64,000 nucleotides of DNA, from NCBI GenBank assembly GCA_965232105.1, contig OZ246956.1:2232001-2296000 (forward strand). Reading direction: 5' to 3'. Both the position numbers and the translations under genes were made by a program. The notes below the pieces were generated by a model, which saw nothing but the letters and a program-made list of their open reading frames with translations, had not been told where the DNA came from and searched no databases. Numbering within the stretch: position 1 is the first letter of the stretch; every line of letters starts with the position of its first letter. This document shows positions 1 through 8,611 of this stretch, piece by piece. The stretch is from Multivorans sp965232105. Lineage in GTDB: Bacteria; Acidobacteriota; Thermoanaerobaculia; Multivoradales; Multivoraceae.

Positions 1-2891
1 CGGGTGTTCTCCCGGTCCGAGTTCCGGCGTGCGTTGCGGAACGCCGTGTCGGCGGCGACTCTGGCGGGGATGTCGAACGCAATCATCCGTTGCACGCGGT
101 CGGCGTCGTCCCACTCGATGCCGCCGAAGTGGTCGTTGAACGCGTTGATGATGTTGGAGAGGTGGTCCATCTCCGGTTCCGCGCGATGGCCGGCGCCGGC
201 GGGCGGCGTCGGATCGACCTCGGCGTCCTCATCGGGCAGCAGGATCTTTCGCGCCGCCTGCTTCTCGGCCCGATAGCTGTCCATGTCGATTGCTTCGAGG
301 ATGCCCCGCGCCAGGTCCTCCTCTCGCGGCGCCGGCAGCTTGGAGATCAGGAAGTTCAGGAAGATCGATCGCTTCTCCCAGCCGGCGTTCGAGAACGGGA
401 GGATGGACGAGAGGAAGCCGTAGGCGCGCAGAAAGCCCTTCGCCTTGCCCTTGAAGTCGACCTGCCCGGCCTCGTCGAGATCCCGGAGGTAGACGGCTAC
501 GCAGCCGTCGAGGATCGGGTCGAGCCGGTCGCGCTCCGCTCCGCCCAGATAGCGCTCGACGAAGCGGTCGATCTGCTCCGCCGAGTAGACCTGCGCTGCA
601 TCGAGGTCGGCCAGCAGGTCGTGCAGCCGGTCCGGGTCCATCTCGTCGGCCAGGATCGTTCCGCGGTAGTAGTTTCCGAACGAGTCGCGGATGATCTCGG
701 AGTCGTTCAGGAAGTCGAGCACGAAGACGTCGTGCTTCCTTGGGTGCGCTCGGTTGAGCCGCGACAAGGTCTGCACCGCCTTGATCCCCGACAGCGTCTT
801 GTCGACGTACATCGTGTGGAGCAGCGGTTCGTCGTAGCCGGTCTGGAACTTGTCCGCGCAGACCAGGAAACGGTAGGGGTGTTCCTGGAACTTCTCCGCG
901 ATCCGCCTTGACGGGAAGCCGTTGAGCGAGGCTTCCGTGACCTTCGTTCCACCGACCTCGTGCTCGCCCGAAAAGGCGACGATCGCCCGGTACGGGCTCT
1001 TCCTCGCCTCCAGGCAATTGCGGATGGCGTGGAAGTACTGGATCGCGCGCTGGACGCCGTTCGTGACCACCATGGCCCGCGCCTCGCCGCCGATCTTCCG
1101 CGGCGCGGCGACCCGCTCGTGGAAGTGGTCCGACATGATCTCGGCCTTCAGGCGGATCGCGTGGTCGTGCCCCTCGACGAAGCGCCGCAGCTTCCGCTGC
1201 GCCTTCTTGACGTCGAACTCGGGGTCGTCCTCCACGCTCTTCGCGAGCCGGTAGTAGCTCCTGACCGGCGTGTAGTGCTTCAGCACGTCGAGGATGAAGC
1301 CCTCTTCGATCGCCTGCTTCATCGAGTAGGTGTGGAAGGCGCGGCGCTTGACCGGGCCGTCGGCCTGCGGTTCGGGAACGCCGAAGAGTTCCAGGGTCTT
1401 GTTCTTCGGGGTGGCGGTGAACGCGAAGTAGCTGGCGTTCGGGAGCAGCTTGCGCGACTCCATCAGGCGGTTGATCTGGTCCTCGTAGGTCTCGGCTTCG
1501 CCGCGGGCGCCGGCTTCGGAGAGGGCGGCCGACACCGCCGCGCTCGTCCGCCCGCCCTGGCTGGAGTGGGCCTCGTCGATGATGATCGCGAACCGTCGTC
1601 CTCGCTGCTCGTTGCCGATCGCGTCCAGGACATGGGGGAACTTCTGGATCGTCGTGATGACGATCTTCTTGCCGCCTTCGAGGAGCTGGCGGAGATCCCC
1701 TGAACGGTCCGCGTGTCCGACAGTTGCCCCGACCTGAGCGTACTGCCTGATCGTGTCGTGGATCTGGCGGTCGAGAATGACCCGGTCGGTGACGACGACG
1801 ATGGAGTCGAATACGGAGCCGCCGGCCTCTTCCGCCCGGGAGCGCGGGAAGCCTGTCCGTTCCTTCAGCCCGATCAGTTGATGGGCCAGCCAGGCGATGG
1901 AGTAGCTCTTGCCGCTGCCCGCCGAGTGCTGGATCAGGTAGCGCTTGCCGGCGCCGTGCTCGGCCGCGTCGGCCAGGAGCCGGCGGACTACGTCGAGCTG
2001 GTGGTAGCGCGGCCAGATCTGGGTCTTCTTCTTGCGGCCCGTCTTCTCGTCCTTCGATTCGACGATCTGGGCGTAGTTCTCGATGATGTTCGTCAGGCTC
2101 TCGGGGGGCAGCACGTCGCGCCACAGATAGTCGGCAGCCAGCCCGTCCGGGTTCGGCGGGTTGCCCGCGCCGTCCTTCCAGCCTCGGTTGAAGGGCAGGA
2201 ACCAGGACGCCTTGCCCCGAAGCTGGGTACAGAAGCGCACTTCCCGCTCGTCCGCCGCGAAATGGACGATGCAGCGCCCGAACTCGAACAGCTTGTCCCG
2301 CGGACTGCGGTCCTTCCGGTACTGCTCGACCGCGTCGCTCACGGTCTGCTTGGTCAGGTTGTTCTTCAGTTCGAACGTGATGACCGGAAGACCGTTGACG
2401 AACAGCGCCAGGTCGAGCGCGAGTTTCGTCTCGTCCCGGCTGTAGCGAAGCTGCCGCGTGACGGTGAAGCGGTTCAGGTCGAAGCGTTGTTGCGCGAGTT
2501 CGTTCCCTTCCGACGGCGTGCCGTAGAACATCTCCAGGTCGTGCGCGCCGTGCTTGAGGCCGTTCCGCAGCACGTCGATGGTGCCGCGCTTCGTGATCTC
2601 GCCCTGCAGCCGGGCGAGGAACTTGCGCCGCGCCGGCCCGTCGTCGTCCAGGGCCAGACTTGCCGCGGCGTCGGGCTGGGTGGCGTGGAGGAAGACCGAG
2701 AGCTGGGCGAGATCGACGCAGTAGTTCCGGTCGTAGTCGCGGGGGTTTCCGGCGGTCCAGTCGGAGGTGGTGGCGGCGGGAGGCTCGGTCGGCTTCTGGA
2801 CCTCGCCGAGCTTCGGCGGATCGCAGGGGTGGCCGGTGAGGGCGGTGCAGATGAGGCGTTCGAGGCCGCGTTCCGTGGTGTCCGTGGTCAC
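1..2891 (-). CDS. hsdR: Type I restriction enzyme R subunit (partial, 3' end beyond window)
   Basis: ATP-dependent motor and nuclease subunit of a type I restriction-modification complex. About 963 codons are visible and the frame stays open to the left edge, so the C-terminus is missing. The N-terminal nuclease region has the E-x-K signature in PVITFELKNN. The helicase part has a Walker A motif (SAGSGKSYS), a DEAH box (FAIIIDEAHS) and FAFTATP. The GTG start at 2891 overlaps the stop of the upstream macrodomain gene by 4 bases (GTGA), which suggests translational coupling. A long open frame on the same strand over 229-3147 is a shadow. hsdR is unusually far, about 8 kb, from hsdM. Confidence 0.93.
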   Translation of the reverse strand, partial: MTTDTTERGLERLICTALTGHPCDPPKLGEVQKPTEPPAATTSDWTAGNPRDYDRNYCVDLAQLSVFLHATQPDAAASLALDDDGPARRKFLARLQGEITKRGTIDVLRNGLKHGAHDLEMFYGTPSEGNELAQQRFDLNRFTVTRQLRYSRDETKLALDLALFVNGLPVITFELKNNLTKQTVSDAVEQYRKDRSPRDKLFEFGRCIVHFAADEREVRFCTQLRGKASWFLPFNRGWKDGAGNPPNPDGLAADYLWRDVLPPESLTNIIENYAQIVESKDEKTGRKKKTQIWPRYHQLDVVRRLLADAAEHGAGKRYLIQHSAGSGKSYSIAWLAHQLIGLKERTGFPRSRAEEAGGSVFDSIVVVTDRVILDRQIHDTIRQYAQVGATVGHADRSGDLRQLLEGGKKIVITTIQKFPHVLDAIGNEQRGRRFAIIIDEAHSSQGGRTSAAVSAALSEAGARGEAETYEDQINRLMESRKLLPNASYFAFTATPKNKTLELFGVPEPQADGPVKRRAFHTYSMKQAIEEGFILDVLKHYTPVRSYYRLAKSVEDDPEFDVKKAQRKLRRFVEGHDHAIRLKAEIMSDHFHERVAAPRKIGGEARAMVVTNGVQRAIQYFHAIRNCLEARKSPYRAIVAFSGEHEVGGTKVTEASLNGFPSRRIAEKFQEHPYRFLVCADKFQTGYDEPLLHTMYVDKTLSGIKAVQTLSRLNRAHPRKHDVFVLDFLNDSEIIRDSFGNYYRGTILADEMDPDRLHDLLADLDAAQVYSAEQIDRFVERYLGGAERDRLDPILDGCVAVYLRDLDEAGQVDFKGKAKGFLRAYGFLSSILPFSNAGWEKRSIFLNFLISKLPAPREEDLARGILEAIDMDSYRAEKQAARKILLPDEDAEVDPTPPAGAGHRAEPEMDHLSNIINAFNDHFGGIEWDDADRVQRMIAFDIPARVAADTAFRNARRNSDRENT

Positions 2892-3553
2892 GAGTCGCCC
2901 GAAGATTCGGCGGGCGACCAGCCTTCCTTCTCGGCGGCCGCCCTGGCTTCGGCCCGGGCCAAGTCGCGGTCGTGGAGGGCTTCCCGCGGGAGATTGTCGG
3001 CGGCGCGGAAGCCCGGCCGCGTTCTGCGGATGTCCTCGAACGCTTCATGGAGCAAGCGTGCGTGCCGTTGCTGGTCGTCATCGGCGGAGCGGGGCGGGGC
3101 GCCATGCGGCTCGAACACGACGACATCGACGTGCTTGAGGCCGCCAAGGGCTTCTTCGATCCGCTCGCGGACGCTGACCCAATCGAGGCCGCCGAGGCCG
3201 CTTCCCAGTGGCGGTACCGCGACCGAAGCGATGTCGCGCTCGCGGATCAAGTCGACAAGCGCGTCCAGTCCGGCCTCGATGTCTTCCATCCGGCTCTTGG
3301 CGCGCCAGTGGCGCTTGGTGGGGAAGTTGACGATGTATCGGGGATTGGCAAGCGTCTTCATCTCGAAGAAGAACATGCGGCCGGGCCTGACCTCGTCGCG
3401 TACACAGGCAGCGGCGTAGGCCCGGAAGTTCTCCGGGAACGCCCTCTTGAACTGGAGCGCGAGTCCCCGGCCCATCGCGCCGACGCAGTTCACCGGGTTG
3501 ACAAGGGCCGCCGCGTCCGCGGCAAGGATGTCGCCGGTCTCGAATCGGATCAT
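2888..3553 (-). CDS. DarG-like macrodomain protein
   Basis: Predicted 221-residue protein whose first ~165 residues are a macrodomain, a fold that binds or removes ADP-ribose. It opens with MIRFETGDILAADAAALVN and contains NPVNCVGAMGRGLALQFK, the basic NFPTKRHWR segment and PPLGSGLGGLDW. These resemble the macrodomain of DarG, the antitoxin that reverses DNA ADP-ribosylation by DarT. The C-terminal ~55 residues are charged and carry no domain I recognise, so it is shorter than full DarG. I see no DarT-like gene in the window. The ATG at 3553 begins exactly at the macrodomain; a longer open frame to 3682 lacks homology-like sequence. Its stop overlaps the hsdR start. Confidence 0.82.
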   Translation of the reverse strand: MIRFETGDILAADAAALVNPVNCVGAMGRGLALQFKRAFPENFRAYAAACVRDEVRPGRMFFFEMKTLANPRYIVNFPTKRHWRAKSRMEDIEAGLDALVDLIRERDIASVAVPPLGSGLGGLDWVSVRERIEEALGGLKHVDVVVFEPHGAPPRSADDDQQRHARLLHEAFEDIRRTRPGFRAADNLPREALHDRDLARAEARAAAEKEGWSPAESSGDS

Positions 3554-3587
3554 GGGTGCGATCCTCGCATGGATCAGGCGGGGCGCA

Positions 3588-4676
3588 CTAAACGGCGAAG
3601 CAGAAGTCGTGCTCCTCCATGCTCGAGACCTTGGCGCCTCGAAACGCGTTCGCCTGCGTTTTGCCGACCTCGGTCGTGACACCGTCGTCCAGTAACCGGA
3701 CGTCGCGGTCGAGTCCGCTAGTCAACGATTGCAGCAAGCCAGATCTCAATTCGGTCTTCTCCAGTTGTCGCCCGCCGATCCGGATGACAATTCGCGCCTG
3801 TTCGGCCAGGAGCGGACTGAGGCCCTCCATCGACTCCCGGATGAAGGTCCAGTAGTTCTCCTTGTTGTAGTGCCGATCGTCTCGCCTGCCGCTGGGTACC
3901 GCCGGCTCGCCGCCGAGGAACCACAGCCGCAGCCACTGGTCCTCCCGATAGTTCGTCGTGTCGAGGTAAGGCGGCGACGTAATCACGTCGGTGACTTGGC
4001 CGGCGAGGTCGGGAAAGACCTTCGCTGCCCGCCGTGCGTCGGCCTGGGCGATCTCCGCGCGGCCTGCGGGCGGGGGCGTCCTGAACCGGTAGTCGAGCCA
4101 CCGCTCCAGGATGGCGAAGGCGTCTCGCGGCGGCGGCACATGGTCCTTTTCCTTCCACCATCGGACCGAGTACTCGGGCTTCGTGCTGATCGTGCGGGGC
4201 ATGCGGTTGCTGAAGTAGTTCGGCGACTTGTGGGACTCTCCGTGCAGCGCGCAAAGGCAGAGTGTGGCGATGAACCGGTCTTCCTTGCTGTTCTCCCAAT
4301 CGAGAATGGACCGCAGATATCGCACCTGCAGGAGGGTGTCCGAGTGGAAGCAGAGGTTGAAGAACTCGTCGAGGTCCCCCTGCCAGCCGGTGTCGTCTGG
4401 CTCAGACACGCCGTCCCGTAGCTCGGTGAGACGCTCCTTCACCTCGGAGTATGCAGGCGGGTCGGCCTTCGCTCCGGAGATAGAGACGGCTACCGGATGA
4501 ACGTCGGTGCCGGCTGCTTCGCGCCCTTGAAGCAGCGCTTGGAACACTGTCGTGCCCCGGCCGCAGAACGGGTCGAACACGATGCCGTCGTGCTGGCTCG
4601 CAGTCAGGTGCTTCTCGACGAACGTCTCCGGGAACATTGCGAAGTACGGGCAGATCGAGTGGAAGCGATGCCTCAT
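3588..4676 (-). CDS. DNA methyltransferase (N4-cytosine / N6-adenine type)
   Basis: A 362-residue S-adenosylmethionine-dependent DNA methyltransferase. Motif I (FDPFCGRGTT, residues ~34-43) precedes motif IV (TSPPY, ~233-237). That is the order of the beta class, and the SPPY form favours N4-cytosine methylation, though N6-adenine is possible. Both motifs look intact. The ATG at 4676 overlaps the stop of the upstream 328-residue gene by 4 bases. It is the third member of a tightly coupled cassette (ParB-like, unknown, methyltransferase) lying inside the type I operon, and it is distinct from HsdM. It could protect host DNA from the unknown partner protein; that is inference. Confidence 0.87.
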   Translation of the reverse strand: MRHRFHSICPYFAMFPETFVEKHLTASQHDGIVFDPFCGRGTTVFQALLQGREAAGTDVHPVAVSISGAKADPPAYSEVKERLTELRDGVSEPDDTGWQGDLDEFFNLCFHSDTLLQVRYLRSILDWENSKEDRFIATLCLCALHGESHKSPNYFSNRMPRTISTKPEYSVRWWKEKDHVPPPRDAFAILERWLDYRFRTPPPAGRAEIAQADARRAAKVFPDLAGQVTDVITSPPYLDTTNYREDQWLRLWFLGGEPAVPSGRRDDRHYNKENYWTFIRESMEGLSPLLAEQARIVIRIGGRQLEKTELRSGLLQSLTSGLDRDVRLLDDGVTTEVGKTQANAFRGAKVSSMEEHDFCFAV

Positions 4677-5659
4677 GCTGCTCTCGCCCGACTGCGGTAG
4701 CGGTTGACCCAGGCCGCGACATCAGAGAGCCGATCGTAAGCCTCCACCGAAACGCCGGCCCGTACGAGGCTCTCGGCCTCGGCAACGCGCTGTGGTACCC
4801 GCAGCCGGTGCAGAACGTTTCCCATAACGCGAACGTCGTCGACGAACTGCTTGTCGGCTCTCGCGAACGGCACGATCATGTAGGGAATGAAGTCGGTCGA
4901 AGGTTGGGCCCCAAACCATCGCTTCCTGAAGGTGTCCAGGCGGCCCGTCACCGACTTTGCCCATGCGTTCTTCCCGGTGGCGACTTGGGCCGCCGCGAGG
5001 AGAAAACCCGGCAACCGATCGGCTTGGGTGCGCGCGGCGAACACGTCAATCTGGTCGTCCTTGGGCTGTGTTGGCGTTCCTACTTGCGCTTCGACCCGCC
5101 CGTCACGGAGCGCCTGCCAGACTTCCTTGAGCTTGGGAAGAAAGCCCGAGTTATCCGGTCGGGGAAAGCCGAACGACCAGGCTTGCCCTTGCACTTCGGC
5201 GGCCAAGGCGGCGGTCGCCGCATACTGGAAGTACTCGCGCATTCGCGGCACCTCCTCCGCGCTCGGGTGCAACCCGGACTCGGCGAGGATTGGCGACACG
5301 GCGCGGAGATGCGAGAGCAGGAGACTCAGAATGTACGTGGAGTGGCCGAAGGACTGCTCGTCGAACACGCAGGTCAAGATGCTGCCGTCGCGATTCAGCG
5401 TGAACGGATAGGCAGCCTCGAGTGCCAGCAGTCGCTCCCTGATGCGGTAGACCGCGCTGGAGACGGTCTCCTCTTCCATCTCGTCTTGACCTTCGGCGAG
5501 GTTCTCTTCCGATGCGAGCGACACCGCGTTTGCAAGATCGGAAGTGCGGGCAGCGTCGTCACCGGAAAAGAAGGCCGTTAGCTCGATGTAGTCAGCCGCT
5601 TCGTCTACGTCGATACGCCGGTCAGTTGTTGCGTCCAATGGAAGAGCTAGCGCTCTCAT
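4673..5659 (-). CDS. Unknown protein of the ParB-methyltransferase cassette, possible nuclease
   Basis: A 328-residue protein I cannot assign to a named family. The N-terminal third is acidic and helical in character. Residues ~200-210 (KDDQIDVFAAR) followed by ~224-236 (AQVATGKNAWAKS) have the spacing of a beta-strand pair: a conserved Asp, then a Gln...Gly-Lys motif. This loosely recalls PD-(D/E)XK-type nuclease cores, but the motif is not canonical and the nuclease idea is speculative. There is no signal peptide or membrane segment. Its ATG overlaps the stop of the ParB-like gene, and its stop overlaps the methyltransferase start (ATGA both times). The three genes therefore probably make one functional unit. 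Confidence 0.7.
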   Translation of the reverse strand: MRALALPLDATTDRRIDVDEAADYIELTAFFSGDDAARTSDLANAVSLASEENLAEGQDEMEEETVSSAVYRIRERLLALEAAYPFTLNRDGSILTCVFDEQSFGHSTYILSLLLSHLRAVSPILAESGLHPSAEEVPRMREYFQYAATAALAAEVQGQAWSFGFPRPDNSGFLPKLKEVWQALRDGRVEAQVGTPTQPKDDQIDVFAARTQADRLPGFLLAAAQVATGKNAWAKSVTGRLDTFRKRWFGAQPSTDFIPYMIVPFARADKQFVDDVRVMGNVLHRLRVPQRVAEAESLVRAGVSVEAYDRLSDVAAWVNRYRSRARAA

Positions 5660-6789
5660 TCGGCAGCCGCCGCCTCCCGCCGCTTCTTCGTCATGCGCTG
5701 CACCACAGTGTCCGCCGTCTCCTTCACGTCCTCGGCGATGTCGAGTAGGGATTGGTCCTTTCCGTCATAGGCGCGAAGGGCACCGGCTGCGTCGCGGATT
5801 GAATCGCGCGACCGAATCAGCGCTGCCGTGAAGCGTGAGTCGACCGACTCGGTGCTCGCGTGCGCCTGGTCGAGGTCGCCCGTTTGCTCCAACACATGCA
5901 GAGCTTCTGTTTGGGCGAGAACCTCTCCCAACCGTTTGATGTCCGGATTCTGAACCCTGACGGCGGGACGTGTGTCGGCGCTCTCGGAGCCGTAGATCCA
6001 GACGAGGACCTTCTTCAGTTGAGGGAGCTTCTCCTGCGGAATCTGGTCCGGCCGAGGGTCGTGCTTGGTCCAGCCGGGTTCGAGGCCGAGATAGTCCATG
6101 TACTGGGAGCGAGATAGCGCCGTGTAGAAGTGGGAGAAGTTGAACTTCGGCGTGTCCCGGTCGTCGATCTGGAACAGGTCTTCCTGGCTTGCTTGCTCCA
6201 GAACGTACATCGCGGACACCATCCGCTTCACCGTGGCGTGGCGATCGCCGACGGCTTCGGCGATCTGCTCCAGGGTGACCCCTTCGTGCCGGTACCAGTC
6301 CGCTGCGAACCGCGCCTTAGCGTAGGCATCCCACTTGGCTGGCCCGTTGATGTGCTTGAAGCCGATGAAGGGCCGCGCCTCCTCGCGGCTTGCAACCTGG
6401 TACACGGTGACCCGATCAAGTGTCGGGCGGACGGCATCCTCGAACTTGGGAACCGAGATCTTGAGCTTCTCCGAGGAATCGATCCTGCCCACCAGGTCCG
6501 GCTCGCGCAGAAGGCGGAGCGTCGCGAGGCGTCGGTTGCCTTCAAGGACGACCAGCGCGTCTCCATCGGGCGCTGCGACGGCGACGAGCGGCTCGATGTC
6601 CAGGTAGCCGTTCGTGGAGATCGACTGCAGAAGTTCGTCGAGCTCGGCCGTGCGGTACAGCCGCGCGATGATGGCCTCGTCGCTGACAGCCGTGGCTCCG
6701 CCGACAAGCCGTGGGTTGTGGCGGTCGAGCCGGAGGCGCTCGACGGCCACCTTCGGGGTCGTCCCGATCTGTGACTTTTCGTCGTTCAT
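5656..6789 (-). CDS. ParB/Srx-fold nuclease-domain protein
   Basis: A 377-residue protein with an N-terminal ParB-like domain. The ParB box region reads EGNRRLATL at residues ~83-91, after an LDELLQSI...GYLDIEPL segment. A helix-turn-helix-like stretch (VTLEQIAEAVGDRHATVKRM, ~170-190) follows. ParB-fold proteins include partition factors with CTPase activity and nucleases in defence loci. There is no ParA partner here, so a chromosome-partition role is unlikely. It heads the coupled cassette with the unknown 328-residue protein and the methyltransferase. The ATG at 6789 marks the start of recognisable homology; the in-frame extension upstream is hsdS-side shadow sequence. Confidence 0.82.
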   Translation of the reverse strand: MNDEKSQIGTTPKVAVERLRLDRHNPRLVGGATAVSDEAIIARLYRTAELDELLQSISTNGYLDIEPLVAVAAPDGDALVVLEGNRRLATLRLLREPDLVGRIDSSEKLKISVPKFEDAVRPTLDRVTVYQVASREEARPFIGFKHINGPAKWDAYAKARFAADWYRHEGVTLEQIAEAVGDRHATVKRMVSAMYVLEQASQEDLFQIDDRDTPKFNFSHFYTALSRSQYMDYLGLEPGWTKHDPRPDQIPQEKLPQLKKVLVWIYGSESADTRPAVRVQNPDIKRLGEVLAQTEALHVLEQTGDLDQAHASTESVDSRFTAALIRSRDSIRDAAGALRAYDGKDQSLLDIAEDVKETADTVVQRMTKKRREAAAAE

Positions 6790-6799
6790 GACGCCGGCT

Positions 6800-6825
6800 A
6801 TCTTAGACCCCAGATTAGCTCTGGG
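6800..6825 (-). promoter_or_regulatory. Possible promoter/operator of the ParB cassette
   Basis: A 6-bp inverted repeat (CCCAGA / TCTGGG, 5-base gap, 6809-6825) lies immediately upstream of a -10-like hexamer, TAAGAT, on the minus strand (6805-6800), 11 bases before the parB-like ATG. No convincing -35 is seen. The arrangement could let a DNA-binding protein, perhaps the ParB-like product, control the cassette independently of hsdM. Confidence 0.3.
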
Positions 6826-6922
6826 ACGCGGGCTGGTGTTCAGACCGGCTTGTCGGCTGCGAAGACTGACGCCAGGCGAGGGTGTTCGCCGGGTGTCTCG
6901 GCTTGGCTTCACCGGGGCGCCA

Positions 6923-7232
6923 TCAGATCTTCGAGATCTGCTGAACAGCGACGGGCCTTCTGGAGGCCGAGGCGGCAAGAACTGGCTCGGCTGCGTGGGC
7001 GCACTCGTTAGGCGATGGCTCGCCTTCAGGCAGCGCCGCCGCGGCTGCGCGTACGTCGAGCCGGCCGATGACCACGTCGGCAATCAACCGCGTGCGGAAC
7101 TCGCGGAGAAGAGCCATCTGGCGCACGGCTGTGTCTTGGCTGCGACGAAGGCCGGCTACTTGGAGGTCGATGTGCCGTACCACAGCCCGTTGTTGGTTGA
7201 GTGGCGGTAGCGCCAGCGGCCTCGCGGAGTTG
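6923..7232 (-). pseudogene. hsdS: hsdS 3' fragment, cut off by IS insertion
   Basis: This is the C-terminal end of the type I specificity subunit. It encodes the distal conserved region, with MALLREFRTRLIADVVIGRL followed by DVRAAAAALPE, the usual ending of HsdS proteins. Joined across the IS256-family element and one copy of the 9-bp duplication, it continues the 5' fragment in the same frame, giving 492 codons including the stop. It has no start of its own in that frame before the junction, apart from internal GTG codons. It probably stopped being made as part of HsdS when the element inserted. Confidence 0.88.
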
Positions 7233-7241
7233 CTCTGGAGG
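7233..7241. repeat. Target-site duplication, left copy
   Basis: CTCTGGAGG directly abuts the left end of the IS256-family element and is repeated identically at 8612-8620. Nine bases fits the 8-9 bp duplication known for this family. Confidence 0.85.
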
Positions 7242-8611
7242 GAGCTACTGCCAGAAGTTGTGGATCCGGTGATGCAGATCAGGCGGCGTATCCTCCTGGG
7301 TGTTCAACAAGACGCCCGGTCGGATGCCGGGAGAAAGGACACGCCGCCCATGCTCAAGATAGTCGAAACCGCCTCGGAGGGGAACACCGTCGTGCCTCTC
7401 GACGAGCTTTTCCGCGAGGGCGCTCGCCGGATGCTGGTGGAGGCCCTGGAGGTGGAAGTCTCCGAGTACGTGGAGAGACACCGCGCGGAACGCGGGGAGG
7501 ACGGCCGTGCACTGGTGGTGCGCAACGGCCGGGCCCGCGCGCGGCAGGTGACGATGGGCGCCGGCACGGTGGAGGTCAGGGCTCCCCGGGTCGACGACCG
7601 GCGGCCTGATCATCGCTTCACGAGCTCGATCCTGCCGCCGTACATGCGCCGCTCGCCGAAGGTCGAGGAGGTCCTGCCGGTGTTGTACCTGCGGGGTTTG
7701 TCGACAGGCGACTTCAAGGAAGCGCTCGGCGCCTTGCTGGGGGAGAAGGCCTCGGGCCTGTCTGCATCCAGCATCGCGCGGATGACCTCGTCGTGGGAGA
7801 AGGAGTACCGGTCCTTCCGGCAACGAGACCTGAGCGCCGAGGACTACGTGTACGTGTGGGCGGACGGCGTGCATTTCCGGGTCCGTCTGGAGGACGATCG
7901 CCTGTGCACGCTGGTCCTGCTTGGCGTGCGCCGTGACGGGACCAAGGAGCTGATCGCGGTGGAGGACGGCTACCGGGAGAGCGCGGAGAGCTGGGCGAGC
8001 GTCCTGCGGGACCTGAAGCGCCGCGGCCTGCGAGCGCCAGTCCTGGCCATCGGCGACGGCGCCCTGGGCCTGTGGCGGGCGGTCCGCGACGTGTGGCCCG
8101 AAACCAGGGAGCAGAGATGCTGGGTGCATCGGCTGAGGAACGTGCTGGACAAGCTGCCGAAGCGGCTGCAGGCCAAGGCCAAGAGGGCTCTGCACGAGAT
8201 CATGTACGCGGAGTGCCGCGAGGATGCCGAGGCGGAGATCGAGAGTTTCGCCGAGGACTACGGCGCCAAGTACCCCAAGGCGGTCGAATCCCTGCAAAGG
8301 GACCAGGACTGCCTGCTCAGCTTCTTCGACTTCCCGGCCGAGCACTGGCAGCACCTGCGCACCACCAACGCAGTCGAATCGACGTTTGCCACCGTCAAGC
8401 TGCGGCAGCGGGTCACCAAGGGCGCCGGGTCACGCACCAAGGCCCTGCTGATGGCCTTCAAGCTGCTCGACATGGCGCAGAAACGCTGGCGACGAGTCAA
8501 CGCCCCGCACCTCGTTGCTCTGGTCAGAGAAGGAGTACCATTCACCGACGGAACTCAGGTCAGGAACGCTGCCTGATCAAATCGCCGATCCACAACTTTC
8601 GGCAATACCTC
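7242..8611 (+). mobile_element. IS256-family insertion sequence (1370 bp)
   Basis: The element is bounded by imperfect inverted repeats of about 30 bp. The left end starts GAGCTACTGCC and the right end, read inward, starts GAGGTATTGCC. Both then contain the identical block AGTTGTGGATC. It is flanked by the 9-bp direct repeat CTCTGGAGG and carries a single full-length transposase on the plus strand, opposite to the interrupted operon. Intact ends, an open transposase frame and a perfect target duplication indicate a recent and possibly still mobile insertion. Confidence 0.92.
7350..8576 (+). CDS. IS256-family (Mutator-type) transposase
   Basis: A 408-residue DDE transposase that cuts and joins the ends of the surrounding element. 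Likely catalytic residues are Asp172 (VWADGVHF), Asp236 (AIGDGALG) and Glu343 (TNAVESTF). The CWVHRLRNVLDKLP segment is typical of the Mutator/IS256 superfamily. The length is normal for the family. The ATG at 7350 gives MLKIVETASE; the frame is open upstream to 7068, but that part crosses the left inverted repeat into hsdS. There is no frameshift or stop, so it is probably active. Confidence 0.95.
   Translation: MLKIVETASEGNTVVPLDELFREGARRMLVEALEVEVSEYVERHRAERGEDGRALVVRNGRARARQVTMGAGTVEVRAPRVDDRRPDHRFTSSILPPYMRRSPKVEEVLPVLYLRGLSTGDFKEALGALLGEKASGLSASSIARMTSSWEKEYRSFRQRDLSAEDYVYVWADGVHFRVRLEDDRLCTLVLLGVRRDGTKELIAVEDGYRESAESWASVLRDLKRRGLRAPVLAIGDGALGLWRAVRDVWPETREQRCWVHRLRNVLDKLPKRLQAKAKRALHEIMYAECREDAEAEIESFAEDYGAKYPKAVESLQRDQDCLLSFFDFPAEHWQHLRTTNAVESTFATVKLRQRVTKGAGSRTKALLMAFKLLDMAQKRWRRVNAPHLVALVREGVPFTDGTQVRNAA

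Noticed and set aside
229..3147. A 972-codon open frame on the minus strand over hsdR.
   Set aside because: Arg/Pro-rich composition with no domain motifs; the neighbouring frame has HsdR motifs (GSGKS, DEAH). It is a high-GC shadow frame.
5656..6789. ParB-like gene as part of a plasmid or chromosome partition locus.
   Set aside because: No ParA gene or parS-like sites (TGTTTCACGTGAAACA type) are visible, and it is coupled to a methyltransferase cassette instead.
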